64,000 bases of DNA from Otis tarda. Its lineage: Eukaryota > Chordata > Aves > Otidiformes > Otididae. The position numbers and the translations under genes were made by a program. Below, in pieces: positions 47,378 to 61,300 of this stretch; within the stretch, counting starts at the first letter, position 1, and each line of letters begins with the position of its first letter. Location of the stretch: NCBI GenBank assembly GCA_026413225.1, contig CM048554.1, forward strand, positions 92,173,963 through 92,237,962, read 5' to 3'. Below the pieces are notes generated by a model. It was given only the letters and a program-made list of their open reading frames with translations. It did no database searches and had not been told where the DNA came from.

Positions 47378-47551
47378 AATTAAAATAGTTTTCCCCAAGT
47401 CAAGTCTGTTTTGCCTCTAATGGTAACTTTAATGATCTCCCCCGTCCTTATCTCAAACCTTGAGCTGTTTTTGTTATATTATCTCTCCTCCACTCCCTCA
47501 GAGGGTGAGGAGAGTAAGTAAGAGACTGCATAGCAGAGCTAAACTACTACA
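47378..47551 (+). mobile_element. Truncated LTR 3' end (R/U5), same family as 28896-30042
   Basis: From 'agttttccccaagtcaagtc' to 'aaactactaca' this matches the last ~175 bp of the LTR at 28896-30042 in order and spacing, with scattered substitutions. The upstream part of the LTR is absent: the preceding base belongs to the CR1 tail, and the poly(A)-signal position reads AATTAAAATAG rather than AATAAATGAATAG. Either the CR1 inserted at the poly(A) signal and the 5' LTR part was then deleted, or the junction arose by recombination. Confidence 0.8.
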
Positions 47552-50500
47552 GGTAGGCAGTTAATTTAATTGCAAAGGCTCATGGCCGGACTCAGTTTAA
47601 GATTGTATCAGTTAAATGATATGCAATTTTATCTGGTCATTTGGTCCATTTTTATTAAAATGTAGGTAATTTACCAAATCTGCTTGCAGACGTTCAGGCC
47701 ACCTCTGGGGTGAAGTACTGCAACCACTTAATAATGCACTCCAGCACTTGACAGGAGTTCTTCAGAGGGCAGGATGTGAAGAAAAATATTATATCCAGTT
47801 GAAACTGAGCCAAGAAAGAAAAAATTACTTATTTGGATTAAAATCTCTCTCCTTCAGATGTTATCAACTCAGCACCATGGCACATTACATACTGAGAGAC
47901 CTTGTGTCACCATAGATTCAAAGGGAAAAGAGTAATTTACTGACTTGTCAGCATCACTTCATGCTGTATGCATGATGCTCCTTCAAGATTTCTGATTCTG
48001 TTGCTAACCAGATCCAACCCTGCTGAACGTATGAGATCTGACAGAAAGGTAGTTTGAGTGGCATATCTGCATGTTACTACTATAAATTGCAGGAAATTCA
48101 TGTACTTAATTTCCAACAGCTTGAGTAACTCCTTCATTTCACTGTAATACCTATTTCATACAGTTTCCAATAAGTCATGTGGATGTTTCTGTGGTATGTT
48201 TTGCTCCTCAACCTGAAATAAATACTGCTTTATTAATCCTCACCAAAGTATGTTCAGATCATGATGCCATATTCTACCTGCCACTAGCAGAAGAGCTGAT
48301 GTTTTGAATGGGCTGGATCACCATCAGTCTTGGATGTTACAACGTTAAGTAGCTCTACTTATTTGTAACAAGATGTTGAATTACTGTCTAAATTATCAAG
48401 GAGTTGAAGAATCTTATGATTTCCATCTCATAAAATTTACCTTGGTTAAACTGGTCTGCTGAGTGATGCAAGTATGATAACTCTGCAGCTGGTGACTCGG
48501 AAAGAATGTCTAGATCTCAAGTTATCATAGTTCTACCATCAGTCATCTCATCAACTCTGCTATTATCAATGTAAGACTAGGATACTTTCCTCTATAACCT
48601 GAACATTTTCAGTGCTACAGCAGGAAAATCTGCTTAAAAAACAAATCCTTTGAATGACTAGGGTAGCGTTACTTTCAAATAAGGAGAAAAATGTTAAAAA
48701 TGAGCAGATATCTATTTTGTAAAGTAGATATGTATTGTAATATTGTAATATTTGTGTATTGTTCTTTCAGTGTGGGGTAAAATATTTCAACACCTTAGAA
48801 ACAAGTCTATTTTGTTATTAAAATACTGAAATCACTAATGTTAGACTGCAATAAATGTGTTGTGACAGAATTACAGAAATATTTTTTTCCTTATTCTCTA
48901 ATTTTTGTTTATCTTAAATGTGTTAAGAAATATTTTTAGATTGGCCTTGTTGGTCTGTAAAGCTACAGTATTGTGCATTATTTTTTAAAAATGTTTTTAC
49001 AAATCTGGTATAAACCTGGTAAAACCTCCTGGGTAAGGAGGCCAAAATTAGTTTTAGAAGCTGATGTAAATTCAGTAGAAACAAACTGGTCTCAAACAAT
49101 AAGGTGTTTGTATTCATCCTGTCCTACCTTTGCGAGTTAATGGAAAAACTTAGATAGATGTCTAATTACATTCTTCAAACTCCAGGGAGAGATCAACATC
49201 ACCAAATAGTGATGCAGCACATGCAAGAATTACAAAGATAGGCAGGAAAAATCTTTACCTACATGGACATAAATAAAATTATTTTAAATTATACTGTAGG
49301 TTAAGCTGTGTAACTCATTGTGTAAGGAAGGCCTCTGGTAGTTTCAAATACAGGTTAAATTGTCAAAAAGCCACCAGTCTTCTGGTGACAACTCTGGACA
49401 TCAAAAGAAAATGAGATGTAATGAATGCAATAGGAAGATGAAAATACTTCAGCTGGAATATCAGCAACAGAAAGGCAGAGGTTCCTGGGCTGCACCTCTG
49501 CAAGGAGAAAACATTTTACATTGACTATCCCTGGAAAATATAAATTTGGAGAGGAGGTTAGACCCTGTCTTCCTCCTGAAAATCATATTTGGAGCAGAAG
49601 TATGGATGTGATGAAAACTTACTGTTGAAGCTGCAATCATTGAAAGTAATGCAACTGAAAAGTTTGAGAAAACCTTAAGAAAAAAAACTCAAACAGTTCA
49701 AATTGTGAAGGGCAAATGACAGACCTAGATGGGGCATGTGGAATATGCTCTTTGAAAATGTTGGTGTCATCCCTTTTCCTGTCTAATTTTCTTACTGTCT
49801 CCTCTGTGACATCCATCTACAATTCTGGCAACTTGCTGTTGTCATGGAGTACTACATAACCTCTTAGCTTTGAAGGAAAAGAGAGACAGAGAGACACAAA
49901 GATAGGGGGCATATATGTGCAAGCTCAGTTTCTCTGAACGATACTTTTATGAATCTTTCTTAACAGGTATGTTACAGGAAAGATGACCAGAGATACAGTT
50001 TGTGATATAAAGTTCTTACAATTGGCACATGTAAAATATTTTCGATTTAGAGTGTTCATGCTTAGACAAAGCTCATTTGCTTAGTATCTGTTCATACAAT
50101 GAAGGATAGCTCACTTTTTGTTTGTCTATTTTCATATCTTTCATGTAACCTGATAAAATAGTTTTAAAACTTCCATGTTTACCAAAGAGGGAAAAGCACA
50201 CGTGCTGTGGTTTCGCATATATTTCATTCATCCATCCCAGCTGGAAAAGGTTATCAAGCTTATTTCGGCTGGTTTGGTATGTGGTCCTGACTGGTGATTC
50301 ATTTTAAGTTGAAAACACGTGCTTATGTGGCACTCATATTTGTCTTGAAAGACAAATTTATGAGAGATTAGAATGGGCAACCAGTGATCAGTTACCCTGT
50401 CCTTGAATATTGCTATGTGGTATGACAGTGGTTAGAAAGATCTAACCATATGCGGTGCATAATGGACTTCAGTTTATCAAGAGGTCTGCTGTGTATGAAA

Positions 50501-53500
50501 ATCTGCTTTATGAGGGAAAAATATGCAAAAGCAATGTACTGTGAGTAATTTCCCTTTAATATTTTTCCATAGAGAAAATTCAACACATCAAACATCAAAC
50601 TCTTGGAAGGGTAAATAAACAAGCACATTTAGAGCAATGAAAAACAGTCTTGATGGCCCAAAGAATACATGAATGTTAAAAGCTGTACAACTATGTTAGA
50701 AAAAAAAATGCTTTTAATAAAAACTTGGAGAGTTTTATACTTGTCTGCTTGGTGAGTGAAAGGAAAATGAATACATCCAATTCAGAACCTGATTTAAGCC
50801 AAAAATATTTTTATAAAATTAAAGCTACAAAGCTGGAAATGAACCTTTTATAAAAGGAAATGGAAACAAATTCTTTTAAGTTCTAAAGGTATCTTTAAAG
50901 TGAGAAAATTGGATTAGAAAGGAACACAAGACATTCTTTTGCAAATCTATCTCTTATTTGCACTGATGCATATGCTCCTAATCAATGAATGTGAGTCCTT
51001 CAGGGTCATGAAACAGAGAGAAATATAGTAAACAAGTATAGTTCTTTGCATTCAATAAATTAATTTTAACTTCTTGACTGTGATATCAACATCTGTTTGA
51101 TGAATGAGTTATGTTTTGTATTCAGTTTAGGATTTGCTATAAAATAAACAATACTGTCACAGTTTAAAACAGAAGCATGCATGGAAAAAAATATATATCA
51201 CTGTGTTTTGTACTTTATTTCTCTTTGTTTCAATATTCTACTTTTTCCATATTAAGCTATCTCAATTTACAAGATGGAGGATGAATATTCTGTAATACTA
51301 CGATTGCAAACTGTACTTATAACCCAAAATCTAACATCTCTTCTATCTCTTTTATCCCTGTGATAAATATTTTGCTGTTGGTTGGGGCATAGCTAGCAAA
51401 TTGTTTGATGTAGGAGCAGAGGGAGTATAGGTTGCTTTTTTTCTATAAACACACTCATCAGTGGTAGTGAAAACTTTACCTATTACAGAAAAGTGAATGT
51501 AGAAAATGAATGGGTATATAGGGTATCAAAGATAAGAAGTAGTATTTTATTATGGGTTAGCCTACAAAGACATTGCTCGGTGCTTATCAAGTTCAACAAA
51601 TGTTGTCTAGAAAATAAGCATGGTTAAGAGTTTTAGAAATTACAGACAGCTGAAAAACAGAATGATAATTAGTATTTGGCAGAAGACGTCCATATCTACT
51701 TGACAATATTATTGGAAAAATAAACAGGAACAATTAATTAACAAATAGCTGTCTGGAAAGAAATTTAAAAGATATACCCTTCTCAGCACAAGTGCTAATA
51801 TGCTTTGTTTCAAACACTGTATCATCAAGTTACTATTTGTAGGAGTATTTCTTTTTTTGACGGGGTATTAGCATGTATGAAAGATGCCAAACTGGGAGCT
51901 TTGGAAACTGAGTTTATTTGTCCAAAGAAAGCCTAGAGCCTCAGCAACGGCAGTAAGAACCAGTGTTCACTTCCTCACACTGAAAAGCAGCCTGTTCTGC
52001 AGAACTACTAATGAAGTCAGAAAATAGGTCAGCTTCCATGTACATTAGCCTTTGGCCCCTCTGCAGAGGCTGCCAACGAGAATGCCAATTAATGACAGCT
52101 GTGCTGGACATTTGTTGACTGGGAACTAAACTGAAATTGCAAATTCCTTTCACACAGCCTACCAAACACCCTTCAAATGGCAATTTCATTTTGACCTGCA
52201 TTAGAAGTATTTTCCAATGATGAAAACTTCTCAAAAGTTGTAGGTTGATCAGCATAAAGAAAAAAATAGAGTTCCTTTGGCAGAGAAAGTTCCTTTTATA
52301 AAGCTTAACAAAAAATACATACATTTACAGAAAATTTATGTGAGTATGTCAGAGAAATCTCCTTTATGTGACAGCAAAGATATTTTCTTAAGATTATTTG
52401 ATATTTTATTCATGAAAATGTTATTAAAAATTGTATTTGTTTAGAAAGGGAACATTTTTCCAGATTATTTTGTGAAACAATTGTCTTTTGTTGGGTTGAA
52501 AATTTTGTTATCAAAATTATCTAATATCAGAATGCACTAGAAACCCTACAGAGACCTTAAAAGATTCTTTTCTGAAAAGACAAGCAACAATTTATTGCGT
52601 GAAGAACTTTCCGGACGTGAACTCAACAGAGTATTATCTAGGCTAAGTTTTAAGTGCAGAGTTTTAAAAATATTTACTTTAAACTATATTTAAAGGTATT
52701 TGTGATTAAATAGATTGTACAAAAATCCTACTGACTTAAGGCAGCCTTTGGCATGGTCAGTACCCATTCACACCCTCAACAAAGCTGTATCTCTGATGCT
52801 ATGGGCAGTACCTTGCACATGAATTCCACTTTCCGTTCACAGATGAAAGTGTAGTTATTACCAGTGCTTTGAGCTTACATTTGCCTTTTCATACCACAGA
52901 GTACTTAAACATGGCCTAGCAGTATGATATTTCTCAAGTCTAAGAAGCAGAAGGCTATGAATACACAGATAAGCGTATTACAAAGAAACCTTTTTGAGGA
53001 GAGAAAGTAAATGACAAATAAAGCAGCTGGCTGTTTCGGAAGTGCACTTCTAACTACTTGGTAAGTTTTCAATTCAGTTCCACCTTTAAGACTGTGGGTT
53101 ATATTCAGTGACTTGTTGGAGAGCCAAACCCTTATGCCCTAAATCAGGGGCATGATCAATATCCTTCCCTGGGGAGAAAGTACAGACATAGCCAAGAGAA
53201 AGGAGGTCCTCACAGTCTTGCATCATGAAGTTTCCTCATTCATTTACCCTCTGAGCCAATGCAGAACAGTTCCCAGAGTGTTCCCTGAGACTCTGCAGAT
53301 TGATGAGGTCTCCACGGTCCCTGGGGTAGCCAGAAGCTCATAAAATCACTTGCCATTCCTGCAGTCAACTCCATCTGACTAAAAAGCACAAGTATCAGGA
53401 GACTGCCTTATTTTTACATATATATCTTTTTATTACAAATGTCATTTCCAAATCAGCTCCCTGTATCTGCTGGGCAATCAAGGCAAGGGAAACAGTTGCA

Positions 53501-56500
53501 TGGCAAGAGACTCTTTCTAGGTTAAAGGACTATTACCGTTAATGTAGAAGAATTCTTGCATACAAGTGGGGGAAAAGTATTAGGTCCATAATTCTTATTA
53601 CACCACTTGCATCCACTCATTAACATCAGTGTATCTCGTGTTTTGAAAAGGTCTTAAGAATTCACACTGTTACGCACTGCACTATGGACTGTAAATATGC
53701 AAGTCTAGTACACGAAAGTTGTTTCTTGGTGACATGAATTAGCAGAAATTTTTATTTTTAGCAAATTTTTCATTCCTGTGAAGATGGACAGAAAACAATA
53801 TGCCTTAACACTGAAGGAGGAAATTTCCAGGAAGCCAAATTCCAAGAACATGAGGTATGCCTCTTGAATCTTCTCGTTGGAACATTAGATAGATTTGTGC
53901 TAAAAATTTTCTGGCTCAAAAATTGATTCTGCCTCTACAGGAGAAGGTCCTTTGCTAACATCATGACTATGCAATAATTAGCTTTCTGTTTCTTTTTCTG
54001 CCCTTGTATTACATTTGTCTGAAAGCTTTTCCCATCTATTGCACCAGTACATTTTTTCTTTGTCTACAGTTTAATCAATTGGGAGAGAGAAAGAAAGATA
54101 GACAAATAAGCACATGCTATTTTATGATGGAAACTAAATAAAAACTAGCTGACAGATACCATAAAGTCTTTTTTTATTATTTTGGTTCATATTATGATCT
54201 TAAATAGCATCAGACCTCCATATGACAACCAAAAAAAAAGATAATATAAAAGGTATCCTCAGTTCCAAGGAGGAAAGACATCCGTTTGTGTGCTGCTCTA
54301 AAATACTATGCTAGATCAGGCTTAAGTGCATGTTAAATTCAGGATAAAAGTCTGACAATAACAGCTGTTCAATTTATTTTAAACTGATAAAAAATACTTT
54401 GTGCCTCTAGTAGGATAAAAGTTATTGATCACTTGATATCTGATGCTGGATTTACTGAAATTAGTAGATAGTTTTGCTGTTTTTATAATGCGATTACTAG
54501 TTTCTTCTGGCTCTTTTAAACTTTTAATCTTTTAATTTTTATCTCTTTAATGACAATTTCAAATTTTAGCAGTATATAAAACACAAGTGGGAAACAAATA
54601 ATAAAAGTGTGTAGTAGCTTTCACAAACCACATTGAGTTTTATGGTTTAGCTGATATATTCAAGACTGGAAGACAAATGGCAATCAATAGATTTTTACAT
54701 GTATTGAGTTACATAATTAAAAAAATAAAAAGCAGTAAAAGTTAGAGGGCATTTTCTTAAGCATTCTTATTGTCTTGAGGCAAGGAAAATTTTGATACTG
54801 CCATGAAACACTGGGCTAAATTAAGAAAGATGGTGAATTTGGAGAGGATCTATGTTAATGTAACTACATGTTCTCCTGACCACCCTTTTTGCTTACAATG
54901 TGCTGCCAGCTTTGACTTGGATTCTTTTCAGTACATTGTGGTGTCAAGCACCCTTTGACTTTTGCCCATTGACCTAGTGCATGAGAGAGTCTAAATGAGT
55001 CTAGAGGAATTTTAAATTGCTGTTATTCATTCCTTCCAGTGGTTCTGTGTCCAACTGTGTGCTGTAAGAGTATCTTTAAGGGTTTCTTTATTTTTTTAGA
55101 GCACATCTGAACAGGCTTTTCCAGAATATTCTCAGAGTCCCCAACAGTAACTAGTTAACTCTGCGCACTACTTTTCATCCTATAGCTCTCATGCCTTCTC
55201 ATACAGAAAATGCCATAAATTCTTTGGGAACTACAAGCTATTGTTGACTTATTTTACAGATACTGGAAGCTGAAGGTGCCTCGAAGCTCAAAGTGCTGGA
55301 GTACAGAACTGAGGGAGTGACTTTATTTGTTGTTTCAGAGGAAAAGATACCTACATAATCTCTACCACTTCTTGTGACACATTGAACTTCCTGAAATTCT
55401 TCCAGCTCTTTGCTATGTAAATGCAAATGTGTTTAGTTGGAAAGTTTGGACAGAACTCTTTCTAATGAAAATGCTACTAAGAATGCAAATTAATCTTTAT
55501 CACACACATTTCATCTATTGCTGTATGCTATAAATTTATAGAAAGTTGAATCTTAGACTGAGATTTAAAGAAACATTTTTGCTGAATAAACTAGTCTGAT
55601 AGTTCATGTTTCCTACTTTTTTTTTCCCCTTTCATCTTATTTAGGACCTTTGTACCACTTATCAAGTAAGGCTGCAGCAATATGAGAAGAATTGGAAGAA
55701 ATTTTTTATTTTTAGTTCACTGTATCACAATCAGTTTTCTAGGTCAAAGTTTTCCTTAGTGTATATAACTCAATATCAAGCCAAAAATTCTTTGTGAGTT
55801 TTCGGCACAGGAGTGATGTCAGTCATTTGGGTTTTGGAGTGATTTTTTAATGGATTCAAGCCGTTGGTGGATATGGGAAACTTATTTGGAAAGAGGAACA
55901 ATTTCTCCATAGACTACATCCAACTTTAAAAAATTTCTGAGAGTTAATTGAGCATAGCTTATCAGATGGAATTTGTGATTGAGCAGATCAATGTTTTCTG
56001 GTCTGTGTGGAGGAGCCTTTATCAGCTGTGATATATATCCAGCTGAGAGATTTTTTTTTTTCAAATATGTTTGGTGAAGGGTGTTCCTCAGGTCCTCTTA
56101 AATACCACTGCTAATCACTAACTGATTTCGACACTAAAAGTTGGCACAAGTATTAAGAAAAGGAATTATATGCAACACATTATGCAGTGGTGTCTTAAGC
56201 ATCAGCCTGTGGACCCCCCCAAAGCCAACAGAAGTTGAGTACCTCTATTTCCAAGTGCATGTAGCATATAGCAAAAACCTCAGAAAGTGTTTTAATATTT
56301 TCATCATTTTTTGAAATGGTGTGGAGTTGCTAGTAAGCGCACAATACTACATGCTGGCTTCTAGTTGCTAATGTTAAATGTGTGTTTAGATCTTTACAAA
56401 GCTGAGGCCTGCAGAAGTAAAAATTATGATACTGCAGGATTAAACTGTAACTTTTTTTTTGTAAATACATGAATCACTTAGAGAGATGGACATGCTAAGC

Positions 56501-58010
56501 TGTGCCTACTTATGTTATTTTCCAGAAAAAAAATAGAGTATTCACATGCTTTTTAATAATGGGCTCTAGAGAAATAAGCAGCAAAGCACCATACTATATA
56601 CATAAGGCATAGTCCAGCAAACACTTAAGGGGCTATAATCTGAAGTCATGAACAGTTAGCTTCCAAGTGACAGCTCAATAACTTTTTGATACAGTTCAGA
56701 ATGTTGCAATAAAAAAGAATCAGATTTTTAGCTGATGCAAACTAATCTTTGAGAGGAAGACGCTAGCAGAGGCAGAAACTGCAGTGAGTCTGTAAGTACC
56801 TTGCTGTCTAGTGAAGGACAGCGGTATTGAATGGAGTCTGTCTTAATTTGCAAGAGAATAAAAGGTTTAGGTTATACTGACTTACGTAGTATGTTTTATT
56901 TTAATAGATTTCTTTGATTTTGGAAGTCCTTTGAATGAATCAAGAAAGCATTAGTTTCAGAGAAGCTGCTTCTCTATTTAGTCCCTGGCCAGGAGTGGAA
57001 GGAGTGTTGGGCATGCTGTGCAGGCTTTTGAGACGGAAGACAGAATGCAAGCCAGGGATTACACTGAAGAGACATGTCTTCTGAGAAATATTTCGAACAA
57101 GGAAAATAAAATAGTCAAAAACACCACCTGTTTTTAACTTCCCGAAAGCGAAAATCACAAGAAATGAGCAGAATGCAATTACAAGGAAGAGGCACAGCTG
57201 ATGGTACTTCATAGTTTAAAACAGAATTAGGAGAATAAACTCAATATTTGCCTAAGTCTGAGAATAAATATTTGTAGAAACATTTCTATACCTCATTATG
57301 TTTCATTTCCAATTCAAACTGACTTATATCTGATTGAAAACAGACTGAAGAACAGTATTTGGGGCAGTTGTAGAAGTAAGCAGAAGCATATTGAGTTGGA
57401 ATGTGGTGTTTAATGAGTTTCTGCTTTACTTAAACGTATATTATTTATCTGTTTGTGTGTTCATGTATGATGGGCAACAAGTTAAAATTAAATTACCTAC
57501 AAGTCACGGCTATCCATCCTGTTTTCTGTGCATATTTCTAACTTCTGTGTACACCTTCACATCAATCTTCTGTCATTCTGACATGTGCAACATCTTCACT
57601 TTAATGTCACACAATTTAATTTCAGTCTGCTTGTACTATGGAGAGGTGTCTTACCTTTCTACTCAAAATACTCACGTTTTGATTCAGCATATTTTGTCTC
57701 ACAAGTCCTACTTCCCTTAAAGAAGAGTAGTTTTTGACATTGTCTTCATAAATAAGACATTTTACATTTTTAATCTTTATTAATTTTATCAGTACCTACC
57801 ATTGTACAGAATTTGCGATTTCCTATAAGATTACTCTATTATGAAAAAATACTAGATGTTTTTATTACTGATTTAATTAACTCCTCACATAGTGCTGTCA
57901 TACCTCCATGAAGTTCAGTGGAGCTCTAACAGTTTTGACCAGCTGGGATCTGCCCCTTCCGTGACTGTTCCTAGATCATGGTCTCTCTGCTTTTTCATTT
58001 TTTCACAATT
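47552..58010. other. AT-rich non-coding stretch
   Basis: Over 10 kb with no recognisable gene or identifiable transposon. Open frames are short and overlap one another on both strands. One segment at 51900-52330 is less AT-rich and reads like conserved regulatory DNA; it is listed separately. Confidence 0.55.
51900..52330. promoter_or_regulatory. Candidate conserved non-coding segment (speculative)
   Basis: This is a non-repetitive, moderately GC-rich segment in AT-rich DNA. It holds a TAAT-core homeodomain-like site (CCAATTAATGACAG near 52086), TTGCAAAT-like sequence near 52136, and 'caatttcattttgacctgcatta'. A 127-codon minus frame (51941-52324) crosses it but has no domain and no coding signature I can see. 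Enhancer-like character is inferred from motif mix and composition only. Confidence 0.22.
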
Positions 58011-58320
58011 TCATAGAATCATAGAACAGTTAGAGTTGGAAGGGACCTTCAAAGGTCATCTAGTCCAACCCCCCTGCAAGGAGCAGGGATATCTCCAATC
58101 AGATCAGGTTGCTCAGAGCCCCGACCAACCTGGCCTTGAATGTTTTCAGGGGTAGGGCATCTACCACTTCTCTGGATAACCTGTTCCAGTGTTCCACCAC
58201 CCTCATTGTAAATTTTTTTTTTCCTTATATCAAGTCTGGATCTGCTTCCTTCTATTTTAAAACCATTACCCCTCATCCTTTCTCAACAGGCACTGCTGAA
58301 GAGTTTCTCCCCATCTTTCT
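58011..58320 (-). mobile_element. CR1 LINE 3' fragment, minus strand
   Basis: The plus sequence starts with inverted tail units (CATAGAAT), then the 'gttggaagggaccttcaaagg' 3' UTR signature. The reverse complement of the ORF2 C-terminus follows, covering the ALSNL, HWNRLP and RLDIRK regions. It is 5'-truncated after about 310 bp, near 'ccccatctttctta'. The ORF2 frame is broken by substitutions and small indels. It has the same 3'-end subtype as the copies at 23033 and 30832. Confidence 0.93.
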
Positions 58321-61300
58321 TATTCTTTGTTGTCCTTTTATTCAACCTTCTCACTAGATGACTTAAAAATAATCAACAAATACTCAACCAATTAATTAAT
58401 CAGCATTCTGTTCTCACCTTTGCTAAATTGTATTACATCTGAGGGCTGTGGGTGTCATGAGAGTACTTTCAGCAGAATATAGTACTCCATTGTAAGGGTT
58501 CTTGCATTACTTTTAAACTTATTCTCTTATTCAGGGCAAAATGTTGGGGGTGAATGGAGAGAGGAATACTCTTCCTCTGTCAATACTGCAGAGACGGTGC
58601 TCCACAGTGTGCCCTACAGTCCCTTGCTATCCAGCCTGGCAAACTTCTAGCAGTGCATTACAGCCACCTTGCTATGAGCCTGTGTTTCTTTCTAGCAGAA
58701 GCTGGCATATACAGGGTGGATATCGTACGCCTACATTGCATCCTGACATGCAGCCAGGGCACTGTCGAAGTGCTCACCCACGCCTGGCAGCCAGGGAGCA
58801 TTCTCATTTGCTGAGTTTAGACTTCCCCGGGGTAATTACACTCTGGAGAGAAAAAGAACAATGGCCTTTTAATATGGGGAGAGGAGAGATAGGTCATATT
58901 GAAGGCAAGGTTGCTATCATTTTGATCATGGAGATTATTTGCAAGAAGGTTAATTTGTATTTTCTCATCAGAATTTATTTCTCCCTCCACATCTTTTAAC
59001 TCATCTGCTTCATCCTGTTACAGTGCCAGCCTGTCAGGAACTTGTTTTCCTTTACTGTTTTGCTTTCTACTAAATAATGTATCCTGACCCCTACTGCTTT
59101 TGTCCTTCTTATAAGTTCTGCTGGCAATCAGACATTATATACAATGTCTTTAATGTAAAGCGTGCTACATGAACCCAGCAGGACTCAGAAGCATGGACTC
59201 ATTTAGCTAGAGTGAAAATGAATGAGGTGAAATGAAAGCCTTCCCAAGGAAAAACTGAATGAAGGGAAAGATTTTTTCTGCTGCAGTCAGTTGGCCTTTT
59301 TTTTAAGCTCAGTTTCAAAGCCATTGAATTCTTTCTGAGGTGCTCATTAGCTACACTTAGCGGATAACAGTGCATTTACTTTGGCACAAAGCTGGTGGGT
59401 AGAGAGAGTCAGAAGGTGATCTGAAGGATTTAAATAGTTTTAATGCCAGTGGAGGGAGTGCATGGTCTGAGCAAGCACAAAGGAGAAAATAAACACTGAA
59501 GAAATGAGCAGTTTATTGCTCTTATGAATTGCAGGTGAAAGGGGTGAACCAGGGCCTGCAGGAAAACAAGTTTTCCTCTCATATGTACATTTTTTGCAGA
59601 GCTAGTTCTCATGAGGTTGCTAAGAACAGTAAAAAATTCTGGCTTGTGTAGTTGGAGGCACACGTATTGTGAACAAAGGAGGACGGTGAGTGGAAGATCT
59701 GCATCTCTTGCAGATACCCGTTAATCTTGGACAATGTGCCTTACAGATCTTGAAACAAGCAACATGGTCCCATATCATGTAATCTTTCTACAGAAACATG
59801 CATTTCCAAACAGTAGAGACATTTTGAAGCAATGTTTGCTTATCCACAATATCACAAAACCTTGTTAAGAGTGAAAATAAGAAATACGAGACATAAGAAA
59901 CAAACCAGTCAACCAACCTGTAAGTCCTTATAGTGTCTGTACAACACGAATGTTTTATTTTATGGTTAATAGGCTTGATCAACAGTTCACTGAAACCAAA
60001 GAGAATCTTTACATTAACTTAACTGGAATCTGGGCCCAACCCACCATCCTTTAGACTTGAGCTGCAATCACAGCCAGCAAATTGGTAACACTGTGAAGAC
60101 AGCTTCGCTCATCAACTGGTCTTCTGGACTGTCGCAGTCTCTTCCTAAACACATTTGGTGAGAGCTGCAGAGGCTAATGGAGTCTTAACACGACTGCCAG
60201 TGACACATGCTAAAAAAGGTTAAAAAAATGGAAGATATTTGTACGTCCTGAGCATGTGGGTGTCAGGCTGACCCTGTGTGCAAGTCTGAGGTAGTGAAAA
60301 GGAACACAGCTACAGTGTGATTGAATGTTTGATATAAACTTTCACCAAATCAAAAGCATCTACCCAGCTTTATGTCTGAGATCCAAGGTGAGGCCAAGAG
60401 TTTTAACCGAATGCAGACTATTAGCTAGAGAGCCAGCAGTGCAATGCTTCTGTTAAACTGCCATTGAACATTCATGGCTGATGAAATCTTCTCCCCTCTT
60501 AAATCTGTGAGGGGGAAATACTGCCATCTTGCATCTATCAGCTTGAAAGAGATGTTAAAATGTTTCCCCTAAGTACAGTGACTCAGCAGAAAACGTGTTG
60601 TGTGAGCACTGGTAATGAACTAAGAGCCATTTATGGCTCTTTATGAAAAACAGAGTTCAGATATTCGTCTTCATCAAGCATATACTGAACTCTGCAGAAT
60701 GCAGTGACAGGAAACATAAAATTTGGTCAGGCAAGGCACAATACTGAAATCAGCCTGAAAGGTGAAGGAAAGATGCGGGTTGCGTAAGTCAGGGCAGCAG
60801 TATCACCTTGGGAAAGGCTCTAAACTTAACTTGCTTTTATTGGCAACTTTCCTAGCTTTTACTGAAGCCTTTTTACAAGATCTGACATATATGGCACACT
60901 GTTAGCTAAACCAGCCAAACCAGAGCAGCTGCCCTTAAATCCAGGCACGAGTAACGGTCCATTATGGTTGGTAGAAAGTCCATTCCACACACCATTTCCC
61001 ATCCAGAGCACTTGTACTCCTCTGCAGAGGAACCAAGAAAGGACTGAGGCCATTTCAATGTGTGTGTATATATATAATGAGCATCTCTATGTTTGTATGT
61101 GGGCTGAGCAAGTTTTACTGCCTCCAGTAAGCTTACTGCTTTACTGCTACACCATGCAGGAGATTCCCACAGTCTCTTTCTAAGAAACTGCATGAAAGTG
61201 ATGTGGATTGCTGTGACATTTTTATATCTGCAAAGAAATGTGGTTCATCACAACCAGAACTTTTTGGTGTGATGGTATTAACTTCAATCACTTAAACTTT

